From a virus, in IMG/VR virus record IMGVR_UViG_3300030328_001739, positions 1-64,000 of that record: a DNA stretch of 64,000 nucleotides; one strand, 5' to 3'. Positions 18,505-26,765 of this stretch are shown here, in pieces (the stretch's first letter is position 1; the number at the start of each line of letters is the position of its first letter). The position numbers and the translations under genes are program-made. Under the pieces are notes generated by a model. The model had not been told where the DNA came from, made no database searches, and worked only from the letters and a program-made list of their open reading frames with translations.

Positions 18505-19518
18505 CTAATTACCACAATACCAACATCCGTTGCCATCACATAAATTATTTTTCTTAAACCAAGCAGGTGAAGGGTATCGTTTGTATTTGATTAATGATTT
18601 AACAGCCTTTCGGGTTATACTAGGTTTGTAATCAGACCAACCCAAAGTACCTATAAAACTACATATTTCATCCTCTATACTTTGTGTTTGTTCTCTAGTC
18701 AAATCTTCGGGGTTAGCATACCATCTCAAAGATGCAGCCATGTGTTGACCCAACGCTACCCTTACATGATGGGGTGGATTAGAGACTTGTATAGCCCTCT
18801 CTAGACAGGTGGGTAGGGGTACAGTAGTGGCTAGTGGTTCGCTGCCCGTAGGTAGGCTTGTAGAGCCTTTAATTGCCTCTTGTATTGCATCTTTATTATT
18901 CTTATACCATAGTGTTAAACTGAATCTATTACCTATTGGTACGCCACTAAATGGATTTAGATGACTAAGGCTAGGGTCGGGTCTTTTAGGTATTCTATAA
19001 TTAAATGGGTCCTTAGCAAATGCTCTAGCGTCAATAGTAACAGCCCATCTGTTTCTCTTAGGATTGTAAGTATCAGGTACTCTCGCTAATTTTTCGGGGT
19101 ATCCTACCCCGTCTAAAGATAGCAACCCCGCAGCCATTGTCTTTTCGTAGTTATCTAATCTTCCAGCCCAATCTCTGCCGATAACAGGCCTGTCAAAGAA
19201 CTGATGAACATGAAACCCTCTACCAGTAGCAACACAACGAACATCTCCTTCTAATCTATTAATTAGAATAGCAACATCACTTTTTACTTGGTCCATAGTT
19301 ATGTCGTTCATAATATCGAAATCCCACCATGCTCTATCCATAATAGCAGAGTCATAGTCTACCTTTCTATCATCAATCATATTATCAAAAGCATATAGGC
19401 TAGTATAAGTGGATGAAAGATTTTTCAATCTAGAAACGTAACTACTGAAATCTTTTTCAGTTAAGCATAATGCTCTCTTTAACCCTATTTGTCTAGGGAA
19501 ACTTAGTAACTGCATCAT
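18505..19518 (-). CDS. priS: Archaeo-eukaryotic DNA primase, small (catalytic) subunit-like, 337 aa
   Basis: The catalytic acidic motif appears as WWDFDIMND (DxD, near residue 68), and a basic/His motif as VATGRGFHVHQFFDRP near 98-113, matching the hhhDhD and sGxGxHhh motifs of AEP primases. The C-terminus carries cysteines (CDGNGCWYCGN) that could bind zinc. The ATG is preceded by GAGGGTG and overlaps the stop of a zinc-ribbon microgene. It would synthesise RNA or DNA primers for the adjacent family B polymerase. No large subunit (PriL) is visible in the window. Confidence 0.8.
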   Translation of the reverse strand: MMQLLSFPRQIGLKRALCLTEKDFSSYVSRLKNLSSTYTSLYAFDNMIDDRKVDYDSAIMDRAWWDFDIMNDITMDQVKSDVAILINRLEGDVRCVATGRGFHVHQFFDRPVIGRDWAGRLDNYEKTMAAGLLSLDGVGYPEKLARVPDTYNPKRNRWAVTIDARAFAKDPFNYRIPKRPDPSLSHLNPFSGVPIGNRFSLTLWYKNNKDAIQEAIKGSTSLPTGSEPLATTVPLPTCLERAIQVSNPPHHVRVALGQHMAASLRWYANPEDLTREQTQSIEDEICSFIGTLGWSDYKPSITRKAVKSLIKYKRYPSPAWFKKNNLCDGNGCWYCGN

Positions 19519-19673
19519 TATAACACCCTCGTATCTACAACGCCTTTATGACCGCATATAGTACAAGTAGCAACGACAATTTCTAGTGTCGGCTTATCAA
19601 CATCTCCAGTTACCTGCACGTAAGTTTCAACCTCTCCTAGTATATCTCCATCACATTCTTCACATATCAACAA
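19518..19673 (-). CDS. Zinc-ribbon microprotein, 51 aa
   Basis: The frame fills the gap between the Cas4-like nuclease and primase genes and ends TAATG, overlapping the primase start. The only available start is TTG at 19673, with GGGGGTG upstream inside the preceding gene. The product has CEEC near residue 4 and CTIC near residue 38, separated by a beta-rich segment, so it is a typical two-knuckle zinc ribbon. The unusual start lowers confidence, but gene tiling and the four cysteines support it. Confidence 0.5.
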   Translation of the reverse strand: MLICEECDGDILGEVETYVQVTGDVDKPTLEIVVATCTICGHKGVVDTRVL

Positions 19674-20544
19674 ACGACACCCCCGCTACTTCTTCTTCAC
19701 ATGACATGACATAAGAACACCATTGAGGGCATCTCCAATCATCCCAATTCATATCCCATTCTTCGTTTCGTATCCTTTCCAAAAACGACTCGAATCGGGA
19801 TTCAAATGATGTAACACTTCTCATATTAACCTTTTCAACAAGGGTTATACCTGCATCCTCTCCAACCCAAACAGTCTTATTTTTCTGCGACTGTAATGAC
19901 CTTAGTAGTTTCTCACTTGTAGCATCAGGAAGTACATATATGAATCTAGTTGCTACTTCCCCATCCATATCTTCTAAGACCATACGATAGAAACATAGTT
20001 CCTTTCTAGTCTTTGTAATTTTATTTACGTTGCTATTTCCTGTCTTCAATTCTAATATTGCCAAAGTACCATCTTCATGTCTAACGACACCATCAATCAT
20101 ACCAGTAATAACAATATCATATTTCTCATTATAATAGACTCTTTTCTTTTCAACTTCTACTGGGGCAAAGTTTTCAATACCCCAATGTTCTAATCTTTGT
20201 TGCTCTAGTTCTGCTAATGTCTCGAATACTTCGTCAGGGGGAAACAACGGCTTCAAATGATGTTGTCCTTCCCACGCCTCATAGAAATCTTCTAACCCTT
20301 GATGGATATAAGTACCTCTTATCATAGCCTCACTAGCGGGCATCCTCAAATCTTTTAGTATTACTTTATCCCAGTAGTATTGTCTAGGACAGTATTCATA
20401 ATTCATAAAGGAAGATTTAGCAACACGCAATACTTTACCCTCTTCCGTTGGGTCATACGAGGAATATTCTCTAAGCGTTTCATCATCTGCACACTTCATA
20501 CAAATATTAGTAACAGGATGGATTACACATTCACAAGAGGTCAT
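19660..20544 (-). CDS. Cas4/RecB-like PD-(D/E)XK nuclease with Fe-S-type cysteines, 294 aa
   Basis: The nuclease core has a catalytic GMIDGVVRHEDGTLAILELKTG segment, reported here only by its key parts: Asp of MIDG, then ELK of AILELKTG near residue 165. An upstream Cys lies in YCPRQYYW (about residue 53), and three Cys lie near the C-terminus (CPQWCSYVMSC). Those four cysteines match the 4Fe-4S cluster of Cas4/AddB-type exonucleases. An extra N-terminal cysteine cluster (CECVIH, CMKC) looks like an added zinc finger. It is probably used in recombination or end processing. The ATG has AGGAG upstream. Confidence 0.8.
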   Translation of the reverse strand: MTSCECVIHPVTNICMKCADDETLREYSSYDPTEEGKVLRVAKSSFMNYEYCPRQYYWDKVILKDLRMPASEAMIRGTYIHQGLEDFYEAWEGQHHLKPLFPPDEVFETLAELEQQRLEHWGIENFAPVEVEKKRVYYNEKYDIVITGMIDGVVRHEDGTLAILELKTGNSNVNKITKTRKELCFYRMVLEDMDGEVATRFIYVLPDATSEKLLRSLQSQKNKTVWVGEDAGITLVEKVNMRSVTSFESRFESFLERIRNEEWDMNWDDWRCPQWCSYVMSCEEEVAGVSFVDM

Positions 20545-20621
20545 TCCTCTTCTCCTTTTATTTGTTCTATTTTGGGTTTGCGAGGATTAGTCCATAACGA
20601 AGAGGGTGTTCTTCTCGTCAT
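20541..20621 (-). CDS. Basic microprotein, 26 aa
   Basis: This tiny frame (MTRRTPSSLWTNPRKPKIEQ...) has ATGA overlaps at both ends, with the upstream zinc-ribbon gene and with the Cas4-like nuclease start. It has a strong GGGGGAAGAGGA ribosome site. The exact tiling argues for a translated peptide or at least for translational coupling. It is basic in the first 18 residues and acidic at the end. The function is unknown. Confidence 0.45.
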   Translation of the reverse strand: MTRRTPSSLWTNPRKPKIEQIKGEEE

Positions 20622-20896
20622 TCCTCTTCCCCCACTTTAGTTTCTAAGTCGTTGTTACAGAATCTACAAATCAATTCATCTACTTCCATACCCGCAACCA
20701 ACGGGATGTTATTCGTTTGACCGCAGTTAACGCAATCCGCCTGTCTTATTTTTCCTCTCTCTTTAAGGTCATTCAAGAGTAGGGTTGATACTAGATTTAG
20801 TTCTGCTAATACAACCTGTAAACCTTGATGTAGACTTAGTAAACCATTATTTAGGGCTTCTATATCCGTAGTTAATTCTTCGTTGCTTTTACTCAT
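20618..20896 (-). CDS. Coiled-coil zinc-ribbon protein, 92 aa
   Basis: I place the start at ATG 20896 (MSKSNEELTT) because a TATA box (TTTATATG) begins 29 nt upstream, as at other leaderless genes here. An in-frame ATG at 20920 overlaps the polymerase stop and would add eight residues. The first roughly 50 residues are a heptad-like helix (IEALNNGLLSLHQGLQVVL), and the C-terminus has CVNC and CRFC knuckles. It may be an oligomeric DNA- or polymerase-associated accessory protein. The family is unknown. Confidence 0.6.
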   Translation of the reverse strand: MSKSNEELTTDIEALNNGLLSLHQGLQVVLAELNLVSTLLLNDLKERGKIRQADCVNCGQTNNIPLVAGMEVDELICRFCNNDLETKVGEEE

Positions 20897-20916
20897 GGCC
20901 TTTCTACTAACCCTCT

Positions 20917-20929
20917 TCATATAAACCCA
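20917..20929 (-). promoter_or_regulatory. TATA box, leaderless promoter
   Basis: On the minus strand GGGTTTATATGAAG lies at the very end of the polymerase gene. The first T of TTTATATG is at 20925, 29 nt before the ATG at 20896. Confidence 0.45.
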
Positions 20930-23163
20930 ACGGTAGGTATTCCATGTAAAGCGTTGTATATAGGTTGTATCTCCCAATCCGCTACCTGATAATAAGGTTC
21001 TATTTTCTTAACTATGAATCTATCTATAATGTGGTGATACCCTATATCAGCAAAGCCCTCTATCTCTGATACTTCATCAAATGCAATATAATCCCCGTTG
21101 CTATCTAAGGTAACTAAGAAATCACTACCGTTTCGATAACCCTTACCTAGATTATCATTAGCCCATTTAGCACCTGCCGAAACACCCGAAAGGACTTTAT
21201 ATTTACTTAAGTCCTTTTTGAGATTACCTTTCATACATAAATCTTGTAATGGATAGTGTTCATCTAGTATACCTTGTATAGTTTCTACAACAAGTTCAGT
21301 ATTTTTCTTTTCGTTGTTATCTTTATCATCCAATATATTATTTATTGTAGTAGACAAAACTTGTTTAACAACTGGGAACATTCTAGATTGTTTAAGTTCT
21401 ATACCTTTGACATACAATTCAGGTTGCTGATATTCTCCATCCCCCCAAGTAACTATACCTGCATAACGATTTTTAGCCTTTAGCAACAGACTTTTACACC
21501 ACTTTTCAAACTCATTTTCTATTGGATACATTTTCTTATTCAATAATTTAGTCAACTCGACACCCTGCTCAGGGGTAGGGATGATAACGAATGCTGAATC
21601 TGTATGAGAGTAAAGTACTTCAAAACCCTCGTTCTCGCACTCTTCTCGCAATTGTTGTAAAGTCATACGGGATGTATAGGTGATAGCCGCAGCCACCTTT
21701 GGATGGTATAAGCCATATTTAGAGTCTCCTGCCGCACCATAAATACTAGCAACCAAAGACTTCGTAGCAAATTGAAGAGAATCATATCTATTTTTTTCCT
21801 CTTTAGTTTTAGCAGTCTTTAGTTTTTCTTTGTATTCTTGTCTCAATACCGTCATTTTATCCATCTGTCTAAGCAACAGACTAGGCTTACCTTGACTGAA
21901 ACAAACCCCATTACCACAGTCTTTACCTTGTTTATCTAGTGTTTCATGTCCTATGTTATGCAAATCTACGTTGCTATGATACATAGCCCTAATATCTAAT
22001 ATAGCAACATTATCAAACACACCAACCTTATCTATCTCTATCGAAGCACCCTCATAAGGCTCATATTCAAACTGAGGTTTAGTTGGTATTTGTAAATTAA
22101 AGTCATTGTCTCTCAAAGCCAATATTGTAAATATCTTAGTAATAAATGGTGTAGTTCTAATATCGCAACCAACAATATGTTGAATCGCAATATAGTGTTC
22201 TATACAATTATTTAGAGAGTTTAACTTAGGTAGCAACCTAACATCTTGTATAGAGTAATCCAAGTATGTACCGAAATCCGTATAGTAGGTTTCATGTCCT
22301 TCTTCTAGTTCTACCTTTGTCTCTTGTAGACATTCACTAGACACCGTTGCTAGGGATTTGTTAGGTAGTTGTCCGTTCTTTATGGTCCACAGTCTAGTAA
22401 ACGCAATCATCATATCAATAGTATTGATACCGCCTATTGGTTGCGCCCAATCACCAAAATTATATCTCACTCTATTGATAGGGGATAATGTTCTAGGGTC
22501 TAAGCCGTTGGCTTGGAATCTTTTGATTATCTTCTGTAAATCAGCATTGACTACATTCCAACCTGTAATAACATCAGGGTCCTGTTTAACCAAATGTTTA
22601 GCAAAGGCCTTGAGCATTGATTTCTCGTTGCTAAATGCTATTGCTGGTTTACCTTCTATGTGTAATTCATCTATCCCATCAGGGTGATTCTTACAAGGAA
22701 ATGTATCGTAGAAACCTGCTTTGTAATCAGGATGTGTAAAGAATACATAGTACTCGTTGCTAAAGGTATCATAGACTACCATTATTGTTAACTTACCTGT
22801 CCTAATAGACCACTCACAATCTAGATACCATACTCTATGATTATAGTTTTCAGGTAATACGTTGTTATCTACTAAGGCTCTGTTAACATACGGCACATTA
22901 GCCTCCCACGTTTCTAAGTGCGGCATATCCTGTCTAATAGTGTAAATGTCTTCGGGTGTTTTGGTGTATACTTTAGTCAATGATTCACCATATACCCCTT
23001 CATATCCAGTTTCATATCTCAATACAGAACTATGTTCTAGAGGTACTGCTATATCTTCTATGTAGAAGAAGGGTTGACAAGTATGCGTTTCAGTAATTCT
23101 TTTGCCGTTTGAATCTCTTACTCTTACTGATATTTTGTTACGGCCAGTCCGTTCAATTATCAC
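20917..23163 (-). CDS. polB: Family B DNA polymerase, 748 aa
   Basis: It is a replicative polymerase with proofreading exonuclease. Exo I is YLDCEWS (about residue 113), Exo II is GWNVVNAD, and Exo III is YSIQD. Polymerase motif A is LDIRAMYHS with D390. Motif B is KSLVASIYG, where the usual Asn before SxYG is Ala. Motif C reads YSHTDS at 518-523, so the first Asp of the normal YxDTDS is His520 while the essential second Asp (D522) is kept. The start is GTG 23163, overlapping the preceding gene. It lies between PCNA and primase genes and would work with both. Confidence 0.95.
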   Translation of the reverse strand: MIIERTGRNKISVRVRDSNGKRITETHTCQPFFYIEDIAVPLEHSSVLRYETGYEGVYGESLTKVYTKTPEDIYTIRQDMPHLETWEANVPYVNRALVDNNVLPENYNHRVWYLDCEWSIRTGKLTIMVVYDTFSNEYYVFFTHPDYKAGFYDTFPCKNHPDGIDELHIEGKPAIAFSNEKSMLKAFAKHLVKQDPDVITGWNVVNADLQKIIKRFQANGLDPRTLSPINRVRYNFGDWAQPIGGINTIDMMIAFTRLWTIKNGQLPNKSLATVSSECLQETKVELEEGHETYYTDFGTYLDYSIQDVRLLPKLNSLNNCIEHYIAIQHIVGCDIRTTPFITKIFTILALRDNDFNLQIPTKPQFEYEPYEGASIEIDKVGVFDNVAILDIRAMYHSNVDLHNIGHETLDKQGKDCGNGVCFSQGKPSLLLRQMDKMTVLRQEYKEKLKTAKTKEEKNRYDSLQFATKSLVASIYGAAGDSKYGLYHPKVAAAITYTSRMTLQQLREECENEGFEVLYSHTDSAFVIIPTPEQGVELTKLLNKKMYPIENEFEKWCKSLLLKAKNRYAGIVTWGDGEYQQPELYVKGIELKQSRMFPVVKQVLSTTINNILDDKDNNEKKNTELVVETIQGILDEHYPLQDLCMKGNLKKDLSKYKVLSGVSAGAKWANDNLGKGYRNGSDFLVTLDSNGDYIAFDEVSEIEGFADIGYHHIIDRFIVKKIEPYYQVADWEIQPIYNALHGIPTVGFI

Positions 23164-23476
23164 GAACTCTACCCCTATTTCTAGTCTCTATATTATGGTG
23201 TTTTAACCAGTTATTAATAGCCATAGGGGATACCCCATATACATCTGCTATTTTTTGCATACTCATACCCTGTTCAACGTACATAGCAACCAATCGGTCT
23301 TTCCTTCTATATCCTTTGTCTGTAATTACACCTTGTAGTTTAACTGTCAAATCAAATGTTTTTTCGCATTTAGGGCAACCTATGTAATAGAAACCAGTTT
23401 TACTTTCATTATAATCTAAGTATATCCCTCTATGGAGACTAAACTCATTTTCACAACTACATCTAATTAGCACTTT
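23153..23476 (-). CDS. Zinc-finger plus helix-turn-helix DNA-binding protein, 107 aa
   Basis: GTG 23476 is chosen because AGGTG lies six bases upstream; an in-frame TTG at 23482 would add two residues. The N-terminus has CSCENEF and CPKCEKTF, a possible zinc-binding pair. The C-terminal half (MSMQKIADVYGVSPMAINNWLKHH, described by its helix-turn-helix core IADVYGVS...NNWL) is a resolvase/HTH-23-like helix-turn-helix. It overlaps PCNA upstream and polymerase downstream and is likely a transcription regulator or accessory DNA-binding protein. Confidence 0.75.
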   Translation of the reverse strand, partial: KVLIRCSCENEFSLHRGIYLDYNESKTGFYYIGCPKCEKTFDLTVKLQGVITDKGYRRKDRLVAMYVEQGMSMQKIADVYGVSPMAINNWLKHHNIETRNRGRVRDN

Positions 23477-24299
23477 CAACACCTACCTGCATAACTATGT
23501 TGCTACCATCAGTAAAGAGGAGAATAAAACCACCGCCATAATCTCTCATATCAAAAATACAAAGTATAATTACATCGTTGAAGTAATTAAGTACTTCTCC
23601 CAAACCGCCACCGAAGTCAATAGAGTAAGGAAATGCAAAATCCATCAAAGTAGTAGATGTTTTACCTTTCAATGTAGTACCACTTGTCAACACGGTTTTG
23701 TTATGTGAATTATGTAGAGTATATGTAGCAACGCTCTGCCCGTTAATATTAGAAGTATTAAAAGCATCAACCAACTTATCCCTATCCAAATCTGTTGTCA
23801 GACTAGGTTGGTGTATTTTCCCGTTGCTATCTCTATAACTACGCATAGGAACGGTTATCTTACCGATTAACTCTTTTGCTTTCTTCCATTGTTGTAAAGC
23901 AGTTTCTCTAGAGGAGGGATATGCTCTGCAAAGTGATGAAGACATAAGAGAAGTACTTCTATTATCAGAAGTAATTAATAATTTAGTATTGTCATCTAAT
24001 GAAACTATACTAACCGTATCACCATGAGTTTTCAATACCCCTAGCATATATGATATATCTGCTATTACGAACTGAACGAATCCCCCCGCTTCACATTCCA
24101 TTTTTAGTTCGTGTACGCTAGTTACACCATCCTTCACAGTACTAAAGATGGTTGCTTTATCACTATTTTGGTCGCACACAATAACACAAGCGTGGCATTG
24201 TGGTTGCTTACTTCCATTAATATAACTAAATCTTCTTGAAGCCTTTAGTAAATCTTGTAACTTTTTATTGTCGAATATTACTCTATTGCTTGATGTCAT
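23463..24299 (-). CDS. pcn: Sliding clamp (PCNA family), 278 aa
   Basis: The protein has the length and the two-domain repetitive beta-alpha-beta pattern of PCNA (VIFDNKKLQDLLKASRRF at the start, a GDTVSIVSLDDNTKLLITS centre). It lies directly upstream of the polymerase and in the same block as the clamp-loader subunit. The start is ATG 24299 (MTSSNRV), with AGAGGGAT seven bases upstream and a TATA box 29 nt upstream. A longer in-frame start at 24323 would overlap the TATA box. It would form a ring that holds the viral polymerase on DNA. Identification is by fold pattern and context, since clamps are poorly conserved. Confidence 0.75.
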   Translation of the reverse strand: MTSSNRVIFDNKKLQDLLKASRRFSYINGSKQPQCHACVIVCDQNSDKATIFSTVKDGVTSVHELKMECEAGGFVQFVIADISYMLGVLKTHGDTVSIVSLDDNTKLLITSDNRSTSLMSSSLCRAYPSSRETALQQWKKAKELIGKITVPMRSYRDSNGKIHQPSLTTDLDRDKLVDAFNTSNINGQSVATYTLHNSHNKTVLTSGTTLKGKTSTTLMDFAFPYSIDFGGGLGEVLNYFNDVIILCIFDMRDYGGGFILLFTDGSNIVMQVGVESAN

Positions 24300-24579
24300 A
24301 TATATCCCTCTTACCTTCTCCATATAAACCCTTATCCAAATAATATAAATTAGTTACATTAGTTCTAGGTCCTTTTATTACTTTAACCTCTTTCATTCTA
24401 CACATCACTTGCCCCAATTTAACTGCTGATAAATTAGGGGATTGTCTAGCGTTAGGGTTTATTCTAGGGTTTCTTTGTTCTTTGATTATATCGAGTACTC
24501 TTCTCGCTGATACAGGTCTTGTTTCGGTTGCTAGTGCAGATAGAATCCATCTCTTAACAAAATAGTTTCTTCTTACCAT
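24283..24579 (-). CDS. Winged-helix DNA-binding protein, 98 aa
   Basis: The protein is a small basic winged-helix type: helix ILSALATETRPVSARRVLDIIKE, then recognition helix LSAVKLGQVMCRMKE, then a wing IKGPRTNVTNLYYLD. The ATG has GAGGGTT upstream. The C-terminal codons contain the TATA box of the PCNA gene. Similar small winged-helix proteins recur in this genome (29573, 30831, 31063, 34382, 41225), suggesting a family of early regulators. Confidence 0.65.
   Translation of the reverse strand: MVRRNYFVKRWILSALATETRPVSARRVLDIIKEQRNPRINPNARQSPNLSAVKLGQVMCRMKEVKVIKGPRTNVTNLYYLDKGLYGEGKRDIYDIKQ
24318..24330 (-). promoter_or_regulatory. pcn: TATA box, promoter of the PCNA gene
   Basis: Minus-strand GGTTTATATGGAG lies inside the 3' end of the preceding gene. 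TTTATATG begins at 24328, 29 nt before the PCNA start codon. Confidence 0.5.
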
Positions 24580-24588
24580 AAATAACCC

Positions 24589-25476
24589 TCATATACCGCT
24601 AAGTATGTGCGCAATAACGTCTACGGTCCATCCGTTACCTATGGCCTTGCGTCTTTGCGTTTCGGCAATACCTGTGGTATAATTATCCGGTAATGTCTGC
24701 AACCTTTCACATTCAAGATTTGTTAAATCTCTCCATTGTTCTCTAAGTGTAGTATCGTAAGCACCTGCGTATCTCCCATGAGGCAACTTACTAACAACCG
24801 CATCTTTTGAAACTGTTGTTAAGCAAGGGACAATATGAGAATCTTTCCTCACTTGTAAACATTGAGTGATTGGAACGGACATATCATAATCCTTACGAAC
24901 ACCGTCTTTTAATCTCCGACCAGTTATGGTTGCTGAGTATTGGTATTCATCATTCTCTAATATATCTGAAAGTTTTATACCTTTATCTTTTGGTAGGGTT
25001 ACATTAGGGATATTAGTCCAATAGTATCTCTTTCTATTTTGAGCCGAGACTAATGACGAATTGATAAATATAGGTTGGACCCCTAAACAATCTGATATAA
25101 CATCTCTAATCTCATCTTTCATAACTACGTTTTCTAGCAACCAATACTTAGGCTTGTAATGACGTATAATATCAACAAAATCGAAGAATAGTTTACTACG
25201 TGGGTCATCAAAGTTCAATTTCTTACCTACACTTGAGAACCCTTGACATGGGCTACCACCAATGATTAAATCAATCTTCTCTATATCCCAATCTCGCCAT
25301 TTTGTTATATCTCCTAGTTGTATAGTATCAGGCCAATTCTTTTGAGCAACAGTAATAGCATTCTTGTCTATCTCTGATGCGTAGTATTTGTCGTATGTAA
25401 TACCCGCACGTTGTAAAGCCACTTGGCCGCAACTTATTCCATCAAATGTTCCTAATACAACTGAACAATGAACCAT
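24589..25476 (-). CDS. DNA (cytosine-5) methyltransferase, 295 aa
   Basis: It is a C5 cytosine methyltransferase with motif I FDGISCGQVALQRAG, catalytic motif IV GGSPCQGFS (nucleophile Cys near residue 79), motif VI ENV, motif VIII QNRKRYYW, and a C-terminal motif X region (RRKAIGNGWTVDVIAHIL). It would methylate viral DNA, probably to evade host restriction. No partner restriction enzyme is seen. The start is ATG 25476 with GAGGGTT upstream, at the end of a tandem structured intergenic repeat. An alternative start at 25482 adds two residues. The target-recognition region is short, and specificity cannot be read from sequence. Confidence 0.95.
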   Translation of the reverse strand: MVHCSVVLGTFDGISCGQVALQRAGITYDKYYASEIDKNAITVAQKNWPDTIQLGDITKWRDWDIEKIDLIIGGSPCQGFSSVGKKLNFDDPRSKLFFDFVDIIRHYKPKYWLLENVVMKDEIRDVISDCLGVQPIFINSSLVSAQNRKRYYWTNIPNVTLPKDKGIKLSDILENDEYQYSATITGRRLKDGVRKDYDMSVPITQCLQVRKDSHIVPCLTTVSKDAVVSKLPHGRYAGAYDTTLREQWRDLTNLECERLQTLPDNYTTGIAETQRRKAIGNGWTVDVIAHILSGI

Positions 25477-25690
25477 AAGCAACCCTCATAAATAGAATCA
25501 CAGGCGGCGGCTTATCCGACTTGTTAATGCTTTATGTATTATCAGAACAGTTTGGGCGTTATAATCTAATCTCTCTCCGACCCTTCAACTAATGTTTCTT
25601 TATTCCGTTCTGTGCATATCGGTTACGGTTTTGGGCTAGCACCTGTTTATCTAGCCTCGCCACCATTTGTAATCTTATTCTTTGACCTCC
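25474..25690 (-). repeat. Structured intergenic cassette, copy B (131-nt core)
   Basis: The copy has a 47-nt end (25474-25520) and a 39-nt end (25652-25690) almost identical to copy A, flanking an unrelated 131-nt core. On minus-strand RNA the two ends can pair (GGTGGC with GCCGCC, TTACA with TGTGA), closing the core as a stem. The 47-nt end includes the ribosome site and ATG of the methyltransferase. No open reading frame of note lies inside. It may be a structured leader or small RNA. Confidence 0.6.
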
Positions 25691-25823
25691 ATAAGCAACC
25701 CTCATAAATAGAATTACAGGCGGTGGCTTATCCGACGGCTCTCGTAAAGACGATTGGATAACGGTTTGGACTACCCCAAATGTGTAGCCTCGCCACCATT
25801 TGTAATCTTATTCTTTGACCTCC
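25690..25823 (-). repeat. Structured intergenic cassette, copy A (48-nt core)
   Basis: The same ends as copy B flank a 48-nt core. The 39-nt end (25785-25823) overlaps the last codons of the RecA-like ATPase gene. The 47-nt end (25690-25736) includes a ribosome site and an ATG that opens only the five-codon frame MEVKE. Compared with copy B there are two differences in the 47-nt end, and both preserve pairing with the other end (A-U against G-U). Confidence 0.6.
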
Positions 25824-26764
25824 GTTGCTAGATTATTCCAGTTCAGGAACGGTAAGCCGTTCCAAATAACTTCTCCTTCTTTTACGGTAAGAACATCATG
25901 TGTTGTTCCTAGATATTCTTGATGAAGTCCTTTCATTTCTGTAATAGTACCTCTAACAACCCACTCGTTGCTATTTAGGCTAGCATCTTTCTTAACACCT
26001 GCCGCTAAGTCTCCTTTCTTACTAAATCTTGTCAACCAAATCTGTTGCGAGAAAAGTCTCTTTGTTCCGTTCTCCCATTCAGGGGTTTCACCGACTTTCA
26101 TCAGACCCTTCTGACCGTTACCAATATCCATATATTCTTTGACATCTTTTAGATGGAAAGTATAACCCACGAACGGGGCTTGTAGTTGATGCGCTCTGTT
26201 GATAACATCTCTAAATAATTGGTTTCTAGTTCTCCATTCCTTTTGATTAAAAGCATCACCTTCTTTCTCTATAACGCCTCTTCGTAGTAAAACATCAGTC
26301 ATACTAAACTCACACCACTTTAGGAACGTGGAGCAACCATCTATGATAACCCCTCCTATTTCTCCAGTTCGGCATTGTTCACCTAAGATACGCATAAACC
26401 AAGACATCTTATCAACCAAAGCAACCCAGTTAGTAGAGTTGTCTTCGTTGAATATAGAAGCATCAGAAGCATCGTATACAGGAATAACTTTGATACGGTT
26501 GTTATTAGGATAATTTACCATTACAGTCTGTGTAGCACTATTGTCTATATCTAGGATAATTACATCCCCTTGTGTAGTCTTTAAGGCTAAATCAATTAGT
26601 AATCCTGTCTTAGCAGTATTTTCTTTACCTACTGCTGCTAGTCTTACAGGGAAATGGTTGCTAGAACTACCTGATAACATATTAGTATAGTAGTCCCTAC
26701 CATAACTAGACCTATCTTCAATAGGTTTGTCCGTAGAGGAAGGTATGGCTTGACCCCAAGCCAT
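25808..26764 (-). CDS. RecA/RadA-like P-loop ATPase (Sak4-type), 318 aa
   Basis: A P-loop is present as AVGKENTAKTGL (about residues 42-53), where the usual GxxGxGKT glycine is Ala. Walker B is GVIIDG with preceding GEIG, and a later segment (FVGYTFHLKDV) fits the RecA core. The length and single ATPase domain match the short recombinases of phages and archaeal viruses that help annealing or strand exchange. The start is ATG 26764, overlapping closely with the RPA-like gene, which supports a shared single-strand DNA role. Confidence 0.7.
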   Translation of the reverse strand: MAWGQAIPSSTDKPIEDRSSYGRDYYTNMLSGSSSNHFPVRLAAVGKENTAKTGLLIDLALKTTQGDVIILDIDNSATQTVMVNYPNNNRIKVIPVYDASDASIFNEDNSTNWVALVDKMSWFMRILGEQCRTGEIGGVIIDGCSTFLKWCEFSMTDVLLRRGVIEKEGDAFNQKEWRTRNQLFRDVINRAHQLQAPFVGYTFHLKDVKEYMDIGNGQKGLMKVGETPEWENGTKRLFSQQIWLTRFSKKGDLAAGVKKDASLNSNEWVVRGTITEMKGLHQEYLGTTHDVLTVKEGEVIWNGLPFLNWNNLATEVKE

Positions 26765-26765
26765 T

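Noticed and set aside
19780-19820. Possible tRNA T-arm (TCGAATC)
   Set aside because: It lies within the nuclease coding sequence, and no acceptor or anticodon arms fit around it.
24589-25476. GTTGCT excess as the target of the virus-encoded cytosine methyltransferase
   Set aside because: C5 methyltransferases of this type usually use short palindromic targets, and GTTGCT is not palindromic. The link is not supported by sequence alone.
26090-26130. Walker A of the RecA-like ATPase as degenerate and inactive
   Set aside because: The Ala for Gly change keeps the Lys-Thr pair, and Walker B is intact, so I do not call it dead.
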